This document shows, in pieces, positions 1 to 9,003 of a stretch of DNA of 51,481 bases (position 1 is its first letter; the number at the start of each line of letters is the position of its first letter). Where the stretch lies: contig CAJJAU010000002.1 of the NCBI GenBank assembly GCA_905182275.1, forward strand, positions 1 through 51,481, given 5' to 3'. The stretch is from a gamma proteobacterium HTCC2207 (GTDB lineage Bacteria > Pseudomonadota > Gammaproteobacteria > Pseudomonadales > Porticoccaceae). A program made the position numbers and the translations under genes. Below the pieces are notes generated by a model. It searched no databases and was not told the DNA's origin. It saw only the letters and a program-made list of their open reading frames with translations.

Positions 1-792
1 ATTACTGAACTAGGCTCAACTACACGCACTGATTGGTACCTTTCAGAAGCGGCCTATCTCGCGCGCTTAGCCAGTCAGCGGCTACAAACCGAACGGAGTA
101 CAAAAAACCCCCTGGCGCTACTGCAGAAAGTTGATTCGATTTTGGTTGAACTCAATGAAGCGGGGATGTTAGCCGTTCGCGCCGCCATAGCTTCGGATAT
201 CACCACTCTTAGACTAGCGGGTGAAATTGATGTGGAGGGTATCGTTTTAGAATTAAACGCACTCACCGCACAGATTGATCAATTATCAATGATCCAACTC
301 TCAGTCCCAGTCCCTGATATTAATCAGGCTTTAGACAGTAACGATTCAGTCAACGGGGATGTTAATAGTACCCTATCTCAGCGCTGGTCTAACTTGGTCG
401 ACAAGTTTTCTCAATCTCTGGGGCAACTAGTTCAAGTTAAGCAGCGGGTTGAGCCCATTGAGCGCGTTCTGTCTACCAGCGAGGAGAGTATTGTGCGCAA
501 TAACTTAAGACTTCTATTACAGCAGGCGGCCAATGCAGCCCTGCGTGAGCAACAGACTATCTATGACCTCAGTCTTAAACGCGCCCAGCAATGGGTAGCG
601 CAATATTTCCAAATGAACAGTTCAGTTCAAGTGGTAAAAAATCGCTTGATCGACCTCAGTGGTAAACAGGTTGTCCAACAGCTCCCACTTATTGACGGCT
701 CTGTTAATGCTCTTGAAGCATTTATGATCATTCGCCAGAGTAGTCTTCTTGAGGCAAGTGAAGAGGCAGTGACAACAGAGGAATTGGACTAG
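1..792 (+). CDS. hemX: HemX, uroporphyrinogen-III C-methyltransferase-like protein (5' truncated by window)
   Basis: The reading frame is open from base 1 and ends at TAG 790-792, so only about 263 C-terminal residues are present. Starting at base 1 it encodes the HemX-typical stretch DWYLSEAAYLARLASQRL, followed by a long helical region with VDSILVEL and LAGEIDVEG. A TTG at 142 could be mistaken for a start, but the family similarity clearly continues upstream of it. HemX is an inner-membrane protein encoded at the end of hemC-hemD-hemX-hemY operons; its exact biochemical role is unsettled despite the methyltransferase name. The N-terminal membrane segment lies outside the window. hemY follows after 2 bases, so the two are co-transcribed. 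Confidence rests on the sequence pattern and the hemY neighbour. Confidence 0.88.
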   Translation: MTELGSTTRTDWYLSEAAYLARLASQRLQTERSTKNPLALLQKVDSILVELNEAGMLAVRAAIASDITTLRLAGEIDVEGIVLELNALTAQIDQLSMIQLSVPVPDINQALDSNDSVNGDVNSTLSQRWSNLVDKFSQSLGQLVQVKQRVEPIERVLSTSEESIVRNNLRLLLQQAANAALREQQTIYDLSLKRAQQWVAQYFQMNSSVQVVKNRLIDLSGKQVVQQLPLIDGSVNALEAFMIIRQSSLLEASEEAVTTEELD

Positions 793-794
793 CC

Positions 795-2012
795 ATGAGA
801 AAGTTATTAGTTATTTCGGTGATGGCTCTGCTGGTTGGCGCCTCAAGTATCTGGTTAATGCAGCGTGATAGTGGCTATATTTTACTGAGCATTAACGATG
901 TGACCGTCGAAATGACAGCCTGGGTTGGTTTGCTGTTATATCTGCTCTTAACAGGTATTATTGTTTGGTTAATTTTGCTATTCAAATGGCTGTCTGAGGC
1001 CGGTGGTTTTCGGCAGTGGTGGTCGACAAGAAAAAGTAATCGGCACCTTAATAAAACAGCCCAAGGACTTATTCTTTTTGCCGACCATGACTGGCAAAAA
1101 GCCAGTGAGTTGTTGGCAGATTCGGCTGCTCAGTCATCAATGCCGGATGTCAATTTACTGTTTGCGGCTCGAGCTGCCGCCGAAAACCATCAAATAGCTG
1201 ATGCTCATGAGTTATTAGAGCGGCTCAGGGAAGCTCAACCACGCGCTAAGCTCCTAGCAGATAAGGCTTTTGCTGAAATGTTGTTAAGTGAAGAGCAGTT
1301 CAGTGAGGCACTTGAATTTTTACTGCCAATCGCCGATGAAAAGCCGAGCGATCGCGGTGTTTTGCGTCTTTTAGCAGATCTTTATTATTTGACTGATGAT
1401 TGGGCCTCTCTACAAAAAATACTTGCCGACTTACGTCGCTTTAAAGCCCTCAACGCGGAAGATTTAGAGATACTAGAAGTAGAGGTTTATATAAATTTGT
1501 TGGGTAATTTCCAACTAAATGTTGGTCTAACAGCTCAAGAAAAGAGAGATAAGGTTGGCGATTTGTGGGAGTTAATTCCTAAGAAATTGCGTCAAAACCA
1601 TGATGTTATGTGTGGTTATTTCGACGCATTACAGCTTGTTAATGACGGTGAGAAATTGGCCATATTATTGACCAAGAGTATTAATAGTCAATGGAATGTC
1701 GAGTTAGTACGCCGTTTGGGCGAGGCATCAATCTCCGCACCAGAAAAACTGCTTTTGAGCGCAGAAAAATGGCTTATTAAACACCCACAAGATATCGCTT
1801 TATTGACCGCCTTGGGTAATATTTGTTGCCGGGCAAAGTTTTGGGGGAAAGCGAAAGATTATTTTTCTAGCGCGGTGGCCCTTCAGCCTAGTCCTTATCT
1901 TTTCTTGAAGTTGTCCGATGTGTTAGCACAGATGGGCGACCTCGCCGGTAGCAATGACAACTGCAAGCGAGGCCTTGTACTGGGTGTTGATACTCAATTT
2001 AATCAAGACTAA
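795..2012 (+). CDS. hemY: HemY, heme-biosynthesis-associated TPR protein
   Basis: This is a 405-residue protein with two N-terminal membrane segments (about residues 4-22 and 43-65), followed by a cytoplasmic-type helical repeat region. That is the proteobacterial HemY_N plus TPR architecture. It is not the protoporphyrinogen oxidase called HemY in Bacillus. TPR-like helices run from roughly residue 85 to the C-terminus, ending in repeat units such as the one around LGNICCRAKFWGKAKDYF. The start ATG lies two bases after the hemX stop, so translation is probably coupled. In this family the protein is linked to late heme or porphyrin metabolism, possibly as a scaffold, but its mechanism is not established. 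It ends 3 bases from the converging M3 peptidase gene, leaving no room for a separate terminator. Confidence 0.9.
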   Translation: MRKLLVISVMALLVGASSIWLMQRDSGYILLSINDVTVEMTAWVGLLLYLLLTGIIVWLILLFKWLSEAGGFRQWWSTRKSNRHLNKTAQGLILFADHDWQKASELLADSAAQSSMPDVNLLFAARAAAENHQIADAHELLERLREAQPRAKLLADKAFAEMLLSEEQFSEALEFLLPIADEKPSDRGVLRLLADLYYLTDDWASLQKILADLRRFKALNAEDLEILEVEVYINLLGNFQLNVGLTAQEKRDKVGDLWELIPKKLRQNHDVMCGYFDALQLVNDGEKLAILLTKSINSQWNVELVRRLGEASISAPEKLLLSAEKWLIKHPQDIALLTALGNICCRAKFWGKAKDYFSSAVALQPSPYLFLKLSDVLAQMGDLAGSNDNCKRGLVLGVDTQFNQD

Positions 2013-2015
2013 TGG

Positions 2016-4199
2016 TCATTGGACCAACCCGCTGTTATTTTTTGATGGTATTGGGAATCCACGGTCGCGCATCAATGGTTCAATATTCGCATCGCGTCCC
2101 CGGAATGATCTGTAAGCTTCGCCGGGATCAATTGAATTGCGAGGCATAAACAAATATTTCACTAAACGTTCAGCGGTATTAGCATCATAAAAGCCGTTTG
2201 GCGCGGCGGCAAACGCTTCTGCAGCATCAGCGGTTAGTACATCTGCCCACATATACCCATAGTAGCCTGCGGAATAACCTTCCCCGGAAAAGATATGTCC
2301 AAAGTGAGGGCTACGATGACGCATTACCAATTCGTTTGGCATCTTTAAACTTGCTAAGACTTCTTTTTCAAATGTATCTGGGTTAATTCCAGTTGGATCA
2401 GTGGTGTGAAACTTCAAATCAACAATAGCACTGGCAAGATATTCAGTTGTTGAAAAACCTTGATTAAACGTTGCAGCGGCTTTAATTTTTTCTACCAGAG
2501 TTTCAGGGATTGGTTCGCCAGTTGCATGGTGAACTAAATAATTATTAATAACCTGATCAGTCATTAACCATCTTTCTAATAGTTGCGATTGAAACTCGGT
2601 GTAATCTCGAACGCCACCATTGAGGCTTGGGTAGTCGACGTTAGATGATAGAGAGTGAAGCGCATGTCCAAATTCGTGGAAGAATGTGGTTGCGTCATCC
2701 CATGAGATAAGTACTGACTGCCCCGCGGGTGCCTTAACGAAATTGGAGTTGTTCGAGCTGAGCACATTGGTTTTACCGTCCAGGGTCGTGTGACTTCGGT
2801 ATGCTGTGGCCCATGCTCCGGAGCGTTTGCCGGTACGAGAAAATGGATCTAGATACCATAGGCCAACATTATCTCCAGTGGTTTTGTCAGTGACCTCCCA
2901 AACATTCACATCGGGATGGAATACTGGGACACTACCTGGTTGGACAGGCGTGAATTGAAAGTTAAACAACTCACCGGCTACGTAAAACATTGCTTGGGTT
3001 AATTTACCCAACTGCAAGTATTGTTTTACCTCATCTGAATCCAGATCATACCGGGCTTTACGAACTTTTTCGGCATAATAGCGATAGTCCCAAGGTTGAA
3101 TAATAAGGTCTGGGTTTAGTTGGTTAGCTATGGACTGCATATCGGCGACTTCTTCGTCGACTCGAGCAATGGCAGCCGGCCAAACGGCTTCTAAGAGCCC
3201 CATTGCGGTTTCAGGATTTTCTGCCATTCTGGTTTCTAATCGCCATTGCGCGTAATTTTGATAACCCAGTAAATTAACGCGTTCATGACGCAGATTCAGT
3301 ATTTCTGTAATAACAGTATTGTTGTCGTATTGGTCGTCGTTGTCGCCCCTGCTGTAGTAGTTGGTCCAAACTTTTTCGCGCAGCTTACGATCTTCTGCAA
3401 AGGTCAAGAATGGTGCCATTGAAGATCGTGTATTGGTGACCGCATAGAGGTTGGGTTGGCCCCTGCTTTCAGCGGCGGCTGCCGCTGCGGCAACAAATGA
3501 ATCCGGCAGGCCCTTAGCTTGAGACTTATCGAAATAGACTACGTAGTTTTCTTCATCAGCCAATACGTTGTTACCGAACTGCGTATGCAGTTGGGCTAGA
3601 CGCAAATTAATCGCTGCATATCGCCGCTTGTCGATGCTGCCTAGCGTAGCGCCATTTCGGGCAAAACCACGGTAAGTGAGCTCGACCAAGCGTTGCTGAT
3701 CAGGTCTGAGGAGATCTAGTTCATCACCTTCATAAACAGCTTTCACACGCTCAAAAAGTGCTTGATTTTGGCTGATTTTCGAGAAAAATGTACTTAATAT
3801 TGGTGCCATCTCTCGTTGGATCGCTCTAAACTCCGGCGATGACATATTCGATGACCATATCCCATAGTAAGTGAATACTCGGTCGAGCATTTTGCCTGAG
3901 CGCTCAAGTGCAAGAATAGTATTGTCAAACGTCGGAGCAGTCGCTTGATCAGTGATTCTATTCACTTCGGCCAAATTCTCTTGCATTGCTAGCTCAAGGG
4001 CGGGCTTTAATTGCGCTAAATCAGCCTGGCCAAATGCTGGGACTCCGCCATAGGGCCCAGTCCATGCCGCTGTCAGCCTATTTGGTTGCTCACCCGAGGC
4101 ATTACTATTAGGTTCAACACCCGTGTTCGCACAGCCCCCAAAGAGCAAAGAGGTTGTTATGTAGGAAATTAAAGCTACTTTTTTACTTAGATTTAACAT
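2016..4199 (-). CDS. dcp: M3 family metallopeptidase, Dcp-like, predicted lipoprotein
   Basis: The 727-residue protein has a lipoprotein signal (hydrophobic residues 8-20, lipobox LFGGC with the acceptor Cys at 23) and then a full-length M3 zinc peptidase. The HExxH zinc site is visible as HEFGH at residues 508-512, within FFHEFGHALHSLSS. The N-terminal region, with TFDNTILALERSGKMLDRV, is typical of the peptidyl-dipeptidase Dcp subgroup rather than of PrlC. Family members release dipeptides from peptide C-termini or cleave oligopeptides. E. coli Dcp lacks this lipoprotein signal; here the mature protein should sit in the outer membrane or periplasm, since residue +2 is Ala rather than Asp. 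It lies downstream of mnmC with a 90-base gap and converges on hemY. The exact specificity is inferred. Confidence 0.88.
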   Translation of the reverse strand: MLNLSKKVALISYITTSLLFGGCANTGVEPNSNASGEQPNRLTAAWTGPYGGVPAFGQADLAQLKPALELAMQENLAEVNRITDQATAPTFDNTILALERSGKMLDRVFTYYGIWSSNMSSPEFRAIQREMAPILSTFFSKISQNQALFERVKAVYEGDELDLLRPDQQRLVELTYRGFARNGATLGSIDKRRYAAINLRLAQLHTQFGNNVLADEENYVVYFDKSQAKGLPDSFVAAAAAAAESRGQPNLYAVTNTRSSMAPFLTFAEDRKLREKVWTNYYSRGDNDDQYDNNTVITEILNLRHERVNLLGYQNYAQWRLETRMAENPETAMGLLEAVWPAAIARVDEEVADMQSIANQLNPDLIIQPWDYRYYAEKVRKARYDLDSDEVKQYLQLGKLTQAMFYVAGELFNFQFTPVQPGSVPVFHPDVNVWEVTDKTTGDNVGLWYLDPFSRTGKRSGAWATAYRSHTTLDGKTNVLSSNNSNFVKAPAGQSVLISWDDATTFFHEFGHALHSLSSNVDYPSLNGGVRDYTEFQSQLLERWLMTDQVINNYLVHHATGEPIPETLVEKIKAAATFNQGFSTTEYLASAIVDLKFHTTDPTGINPDTFEKEVLASLKMPNELVMRHRSPHFGHIFSGEGYSAGYYGYMWADVLTADAAEAFAAAPNGFYDANTAERLVKYLFMPRNSIDPGEAYRSFRGRDANIEPLMRDRGFPIPSKNNSGLVQ

Positions 4200-4289
4200 T
4201 CGTTTTTTCTCTAGTAAGTCATTGTTTAAAAGGTATCTTTGCAGCTAATGTAATGTAGACCAATATGACATTTAAAATACCAATTTGTT

Positions 4290-6323
4290 CTAAATACGTT
4301 TCTTCTTTAGATCACGTATCAAAAACCTTGATGGATGCATTGCTTGGCGCAATTCTCTCTCTATGGGACCTAATTGCTGATGAATTTCTGCTGCCAACAC
4401 TTCAGCTGTTAAAGGTGCATACCCCAAGCCTCGCGAACCCATACCACAATTAACATAGAGGTTTGGATGATAGATGCCCATTGCAGAAGAATCCTTACGG
4501 GCATCAATACGCAAAAACTGATAAGTCTCAAGCATGGAAGCAACATCTGGAACGGGTCCAACAATCGGTAAGTAATCTCGCGTTGTACAGCGAAAATTGG
4601 CACGACCATCGAGCTCATGCAACTTGACATCCCCTAATGCTCTTCCGATACCTTGGTCGGTTTTAATGATCTGGTCAAGATTAGTTTGGTGGTCTTGAAT
4701 TCTTAGTTCACGACTATCAATACCTTTGTTATAGGTCGCGCCGCAACCATGACTGGCATTGTTCGGCGGTGCTATATACCCTTCACCACAGATCACCGTT
4801 TGCAGATTTTTACTAGTGCTAGTCACTGGCAATTCGGTGACTTGACCACGTAACTTCTGGATATTTAAAAAATCTGTTTGTTTAAATTTTTCGCAGTCAT
4901 GAGCGTTGGCAATAACCACTATGTCTGACTGCATCAAACACTTTTCTTGTTCGTCAAAAAGTTCCCATTGACCGGATTTTGGGTTACGAAAGAGGCGGTC
5001 TACGTCGCCCTTGATAAGAGGGATGCTGAGATCCTCGAGAAGTTCCTGGCATACCATCGCTGGAGGCAGCCACCCAAGCTGCGGAAAATAGAGACCTTGC
5101 GCTGAATCCAGAGTTAGTCCCGAGATAGACTTCATCTGCGAATTATTGACAAGTCTTACCAGAGACTGTTGGTGACTCAAGTGCTGACCAAGCAGCTCAA
5201 ACTGATGGCGTTGATTATCGCTATCTGGAAGAACCAATACCCCACATTGCTGGCCCAAACCGCGCTCCCAAAACGTTCGATAATATCGACTCGCAAGGGT
5301 TATAGCGGCTAGATTAATCCGTGGTAGAGAATCATCTCGCACAGATAGTTTTGGGTAGATAATAGCCTGCTGGTTACCAGAAGCTTCCTGTCCCGCTGTG
5401 GCATGTCGGTCAATTATTGTGATTTTGTAGCCGCGTTTGGACAATGCCGCGGCGGTAGTGCAGCCAGCAATTCCAGCGCCAATAATAGCGACGCTAGGCT
5501 GGTTATTTAAAGGGCGATTTGGCAATTGGTTGAGATGCCATTGGTTGGCGCCACGGGCACGAGTTGGGTAATCATTGAGACCGGCATTGAGCATGGCACT
5601 GATGATCTGGCGTTTTTCAGCAAATCCATCCAAATAATCGACACTAAAACCGGCTGCAATGAGACTTTTTCCCACTTGGCTTGCAGCACTATAAGTCGTT
5701 AACGTAGTTTTGGATGAAGATAAGCCGGCGATGATTTTACACAACTCAGGTTGCCACATCGATGGATTTTTTTCGGGAGAAAAACCATCTAAAAACCAGG
5801 CATCGATTGGTTTTTTATTGTAGGTAGAGTTTCTCTGGTCGATGCTCTCTCCGAGTGCACTGAACATCTCTTGAGCATCACCGAGCATAAGGCATAGATT
5901 AATGCGGCCTCCATACAACTCGATGTTATGGAAGCCCTTTACAGTGGGAGGATAATGATCGATCAACATCTGGCTGTGAGTACTTAGGGATGGCCACTGC
6001 TGCAGTATTTTAGCTAAATCGTCCTTAGTCAAAGGCGATGATTCTGCCGAAAAATAATGTAATGTACAGTTATCTGAGGCTGTCTTTAGCCACAGCTCAC
6101 AACAGTTGAGGAAGTTAAGTCCAGCGCCAAATCCCAGTTCGCCCACACTAAAGGATTGGGCCTCCGAGCTTAGTTTTTGCCAGCGTGAATGTAAGTTGTT
6201 ATGTTGTAAAAACACATGAGAACTTTCCTCAAGGCCATTAACTGGAGACCAATAGAAGTCTTCATAGTCTAGTGAATAAGGGGATCCTTGCCGCCATTCA
6301 ATGTCTGCAGCTTTAAGTTCCAC
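4290..6323 (-). CDS. mnmC: Bifunctional tRNA mnm5s2U biosynthesis protein MnmC
   Basis: At 677 residues this is a full-length two-domain MnmC (E. coli 668). The N-terminal methyltransferase domain has a SAM-binding loop GFGAGLN (64-70) and DGFSPEKNP (179-187). The C-terminal FAD-dependent oxidase domain begins with the dinucleotide-binding motif VAIIGAGIAG (278-287). The oxidase half removes the carboxymethyl group from cmnm5(s2)U34 and the methyltransferase half methylates nm5(s2)U34 in tRNAs read at the wobble position. The start is GTG at 6321-6323, whose first G overlaps the TAG stop of fldB, indicating coupled translation. The gene is followed by the M3 peptidase. Confidence 0.95.
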   Translation of the reverse strand: MELKAADIEWRQGSPYSLDYEDFYWSPVNGLEESSHVFLQHNNLHSRWQKLSSEAQSFSVGELGFGAGLNFLNCCELWLKTASDNCTLHYFSAESSPLTKDDLAKILQQWPSLSTHSQMLIDHYPPTVKGFHNIELYGGRINLCLMLGDAQEMFSALGESIDQRNSTYNKKPIDAWFLDGFSPEKNPSMWQPELCKIIAGLSSSKTTLTTYSAASQVGKSLIAAGFSVDYLDGFAEKRQIISAMLNAGLNDYPTRARGANQWHLNQLPNRPLNNQPSVAIIGAGIAGCTTAAALSKRGYKITIIDRHATAGQEASGNQQAIIYPKLSVRDDSLPRINLAAITLASRYYRTFWERGLGQQCGVLVLPDSDNQRHQFELLGQHLSHQQSLVRLVNNSQMKSISGLTLDSAQGLYFPQLGWLPPAMVCQELLEDLSIPLIKGDVDRLFRNPKSGQWELFDEQEKCLMQSDIVVIANAHDCEKFKQTDFLNIQKLRGQVTELPVTSTSKNLQTVICGEGYIAPPNNASHGCGATYNKGIDSRELRIQDHQTNLDQIIKTDQGIGRALGDVKLHELDGRANFRCTTRDYLPIVGPVPDVASMLETYQFLRIDARKDSSAMGIYHPNLYVNCGMGSRGLGYAPLTAEVLAAEIHQQLGPIERELRQAMHPSRFLIRDLKKKRI

Positions 6324-6856
6324 TATTTTAAGCCAAACTCGCGCATAATCTGGTCACACCATTGTTTGATGTAGGCCTCTGCTAACTCCACTTGGTTTTC
6401 ATCATCCAGCGGCAACCCAACAAACATGGTCTCGTCGGCACTCAATGCTTTGGAGTCTGTAAAGACAAAGCCCTTATTAGGCCAAGCGCCTACCGCAGTT
6501 GCACCCTGAGCAATAGTTTTAGCCCAAAGATACCCCAGAGCGTCTTGAAACCACTCTGGATAACCGACTTGATCTCCGAGCCCATAAACTGCAACCTGAA
6601 TCCCGGTTAGATCGAGATTATCAATCTCATCCCAGTGGGTTTCCCAGTCTTCTTGTAATTCGCCAAAATCCCAAGTTGGAATACCAAGAATTAAATATTG
6701 ATATTCGGTCATCCGCTGCACAGGATCTAAAGCAATATCATGCAGAATCACTGTATTGGCACCAAATTTAGAATTTATTTCATCGCGGATTTTCTCACCG
6801 GCCATTTCGGTGTAGCAGGTGGTACTCCCATAGAATAAACCGATCTGTACTGTCAT
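6323..6856 (-). CDS. fldB: Flavodoxin FldB
   Basis: This 177-residue long-chain flavodoxin starts with the FMN phosphate-binding loop GSTTCYTE (residues 10-17). It carries the IPTWDFGELQEDWE region with the first flavin-stacking aromatic, and then YGLGDQVGYPEWF. The sequence is nearer to E. coli FldB (same GLFYGS-TCYTEMA start) than to FldA. Flavodoxins are soluble low-potential one-electron carriers. The gene ends in a one-base overlap with mnmC, so the two are translated from one message. The upstream gap to trmL is 130 bases and may hold its promoter. Confidence 0.92.
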   Translation of the reverse strand: MTVQIGLFYGSTTCYTEMAGEKIRDEINSKFGANTVILHDIALDPVQRMTEYQYLILGIPTWDFGELQEDWETHWDEIDNLDLTGIQVAVYGLGDQVGYPEWFQDALGYLWAKTIAQGATAVGAWPNKGFVFTDSKALSADETMFVGLPLDDENQVELAEAYIKQWCDQIMREFGLK

Positions 6857-6986
6857 TTAATGTGTATCTCGTGGATTCTTAGCAGGGTGCTGTTGGGTCT
6901 TGGGCCGAGCCATTGAGCCGCGGATTTCGACAGCACCCATAATACTCGCTGTGTTTGAATTATAAAAACATCCAATGCCAATTTAT

Positions 6987-7451
6987 TTAAATACTGCCTT
7001 TAAATCCAATATGTTTCCACGCTTCGTAGGTAACTATAGCAACTGTATTGGATAGATTTAGGCTGCGACTACTGGCTTGCATAGGCAAACGGAGGACATT
7101 ATCAGCACCAATTGATATTCTTATGTGTTCGGGAAGACCGCGTGTTTCCGGCCCAAAAAGAAGAGTGTCATCAGGCTGATAATTTATCGATGAATAATTT
7201 ATGGTTCCCTTAGTACTCAGCGCGTATATGTTTTTCGGTTTGACTGAGTCTAAATAGGCAGGCCAATCTCTATGAATGCGCAAATCCTGGAATTCGCTAT
7301 AATCGAGCCCAGCGCGTCTTAATCTTTTATCATCTAGCTCAAAACCAAGTGGTTCAATCAGATGCAGGCGAAAGCCTGTGTTGGCGCATAGCCGAATAAT
7401 ATTCCCAGTGTTGGGCGGTATTTCAGGCTCATAAAGAACGATATCAAGCAT
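6987..7451 (-). CDS. trmL: tRNA (cytidine/uridine-34 2'-O)-methyltransferase TrmL
   Basis: This 154-residue SPOUT-family methyltransferase is of the usual length for TrmL (YibK). Motif 1 is [10 protein letters not shown] (11-20), and the trefoil-knot SAM-binding motifs are [12 protein letters not shown] (97-108) and [15 protein letters not shown] (121-135). TrmL methylates the ribose of the wobble nucleotide in certain leucine tRNAs. It is the first gene of the minus-strand group trmL-fldB-mnmC-dcp and is divergent from the ferritin-like gene. Two tRNA wobble-modification genes, trmL and mnmC, therefore sit in the same cluster. Confidence 0.95.
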   Translation of the reverse strand: MLDIVLYEPEIPPNTGNIIRLCANTGFRLHLIEPLGFELDDKRLRRAGLDYSEFQDLRIHRDWPAYLDSVKPKNIYALSTKGTINYSSINYQPDDTLLFGPETRGLPEHIRISIGADNVLRLPMQASSRSLNLSNTVAIVTYEAWKHIGFKGSI

Positions 7452-7506
7452 AGAGATTCTTCTATAAAGTTGTACTAGGGAAAAATAATGTTAAATCATT
7501 TAGATA

Positions 7507-7535
7507 TTGTACCTCTAATCAATCAAGGCTATTGT
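7507..7535 (+). promoter_or_regulatory. Possible sigma70 promoter for the ferritin-like gene
   Basis: A TTGTAC hexamer (7507-7512) is separated by 17 bases from TATTGT (7530-7535). Each matches four of six consensus bases. It lies in the trmL/ferritin divergent region, about 90 bases before the ATG. This is a by-eye match only; no Fur or IscR site could be confirmed. Confidence 0.3.
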
Positions 7536-7623
7536 TTAGTCTGTAATGATGGCTGCTGAGATACAGTAAAAGTAGAGCTTAAATCGTCGTCAACCTCGGG
7601 CGACCCTTTTAAAGGCGTTAGAC

Positions 7624-8079
7624 ATGAAAAATTTTGATCAGAAAAAAGCGATAGAGATATTAAATAAGATTATGGAGCTAGAATTGTCAGGGGTGGTGCG
7701 TTACACACACTATTCACTCATGGTGTATGGCTACAATCGCATTCCCATAGTGTCTTGGTTAAAAGCCAATGCTCAAGAGGGATTAGATCACGCAACTAAG
7801 GCGGGAGAGCTTGTCACTATGCTGGGAGGGCATCCCTCTTTGAAAATCGGTGCTTTGTTGGAAACCGAAAAGCACGATACCGGCGATATACTTCGCGAGA
7901 GTTTAGAGCATGAGGCGATCACTGCTGCGGTATATTATGAGCTGTTGGATCTTGTTGATGGTGAATCAGTGGTACTTGAAGAATATGCTCGAGAGATGAT
8001 TCATTTGGAGGAAATGCATTTAGATGAGGTGAACAAGATGCTGCGTACTCCAGGAGATCTAGCACCGTACCAGGCCTAG
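7624..8079 (+). CDS. Bacterioferritin-family ferritin-like protein
   Basis: This 151-residue protein is predicted to be a four-helix ferritin-like protein, close in length to bacterioferritin (about 158). Carboxylate and histidine residues sit at helix positions expected for a diiron site: E18 and E20 in MELELSG, E52 and H56 in EGLDHATK, E95 and E97, and E129-x-x-H132 in LEEMHLDEV. When aligned by eye to E. coli Bfr, the methionine that binds heme between subunits (Met52) corresponds to Leu54. The usual ExxH of helix B is also shifted (E52-xxx-H56). The protein probably stores or detoxifies iron without heme, but it could be a related ferritin-like enzyme. An AAGG ribosome-binding site precedes the ATG. 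It is divergent from trmL. Confidence 0.72.
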   Translation: MKNFDQKKAIEILNKIMELELSGVVRYTHYSLMVYGYNRIPIVSWLKANAQEGLDHATKAGELVTMLGGHPSLKIGALLETEKHDTGDILRESLEHEAITAAVYYELLDLVDGESVVLEEYAREMIHLEEMHLDEVNKMLRTPGDLAPYQA

Positions 8080-8184
8080 TTACTTTGACCTTAGGTATAA
8101 AATTGGCCCGTAGAATTTACATATGGCAACACTTTAGACTTATCCGCAATATTAAAATTAGATACTTAAAAGGAGATATTACTC

Positions 8185-9003
8185 ATGGAATTTGCTAGAA
8201 AAAATGTAATAACAACGTCTGTTAGAGGAACTTATAGTAGCGTTGGGCTTTTATTAAAAGCGACACTGCTGTCGACCTTGGTTGCGATTTCAGGAATGGC
8301 TTTTGCAGAGCGAGATACCTCTAGGGACCAATATCGTCATCCGATGGAGACACTGGCATTTTTCGGAATTACCCCACAGATGAATGTTTTAGAGATCTCA
8401 CCAGGGGGTGGTTGGTATACCGAGATACTCGCCGACTATGTTACCGGTAATTTACTCGCTGGACATTATGATCCGCAATCAGATCGTGCTTATTATCGAA
8501 ACTCTCAGGGCAAGTTTGTAGCCAAAATTGAAGCTTCACCGGAGCTGTATGGCAACGTAAAGATGCATATATTTGATGCCGCTGCTAAAAAATTGGATGC
8601 TGAGGATTCATCAGTCGATGCGGTAGTAACCTTCAGAAATGTTCATAATTGGATGGGCTCAAACACTGAGGCGTCTTCATTTGAGCTGTTCTTTGATGCA
8701 TTAAAACCTGGCGGTATTCTGGGTGTTGTTGAGCATCGTGCGCCTGCAGGTACCGATAAAGCAACGATGCAAAAAAGTGGTTATATGACGCAAGACTACG
8801 TGATAGAGATTGCTCGCGACGCCGGATTTCTTTTCGAGGCATCCTCTGAGGTCAATGCCAACAAAAAAGACACTGCAAATCATCCTAAGGGCGTTTGGAC
8901 TCTGCCACCAAGCTTGAGCTTAGGCGATCGTGATCGCGAACTCTACATGGCCATTGGAGAGAGTGATCGGATGACACTGCGATTTCGGAAGCCGAGTCAG
9001 TGA
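8185..9003 (+). CDS. Exported class I SAM-dependent methyltransferase-like protein
   Basis: This 272-residue protein follows a strong AAGGAG site. It has a signal peptide with a hydrophobic core at about 20-38 and an AFA/ER cleavage site after residue 41. The mature part has a Rossmann methyltransferase fold: motif I VLEISPGGGWYTE (68-80), DAVVTFRNVHNWMG, and LKPGGILGVVEH. This matches the predicted-methyltransferase family COG4798, whose members are often exported. The substrate is unknown, and how a periplasmic enzyme would obtain SAM is unexplained, so the protein may bind something else. Its TGA stop overlaps the GTG start of yheU (GTGA), so it heads the set methyltransferase-yheU-tilS. 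Confidence 0.82.
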   Translation: MEFARKNVITTSVRGTYSSVGLLLKATLLSTLVAISGMAFAERDTSRDQYRHPMETLAFFGITPQMNVLEISPGGGWYTEILADYVTGNLLAGHYDPQSDRAYYRNSQGKFVAKIEASPELYGNVKMHIFDAAAKKLDAEDSSVDAVVTFRNVHNWMGSNTEASSFELFFDALKPGGILGVVEHRAPAGTDKATMQKSGYMTQDYVIEIARDAGFLFEASSEVNANKKDTANHPKGVWTLPPSLSLGDRDRELYMAIGESDRMTLRFRKPSQ

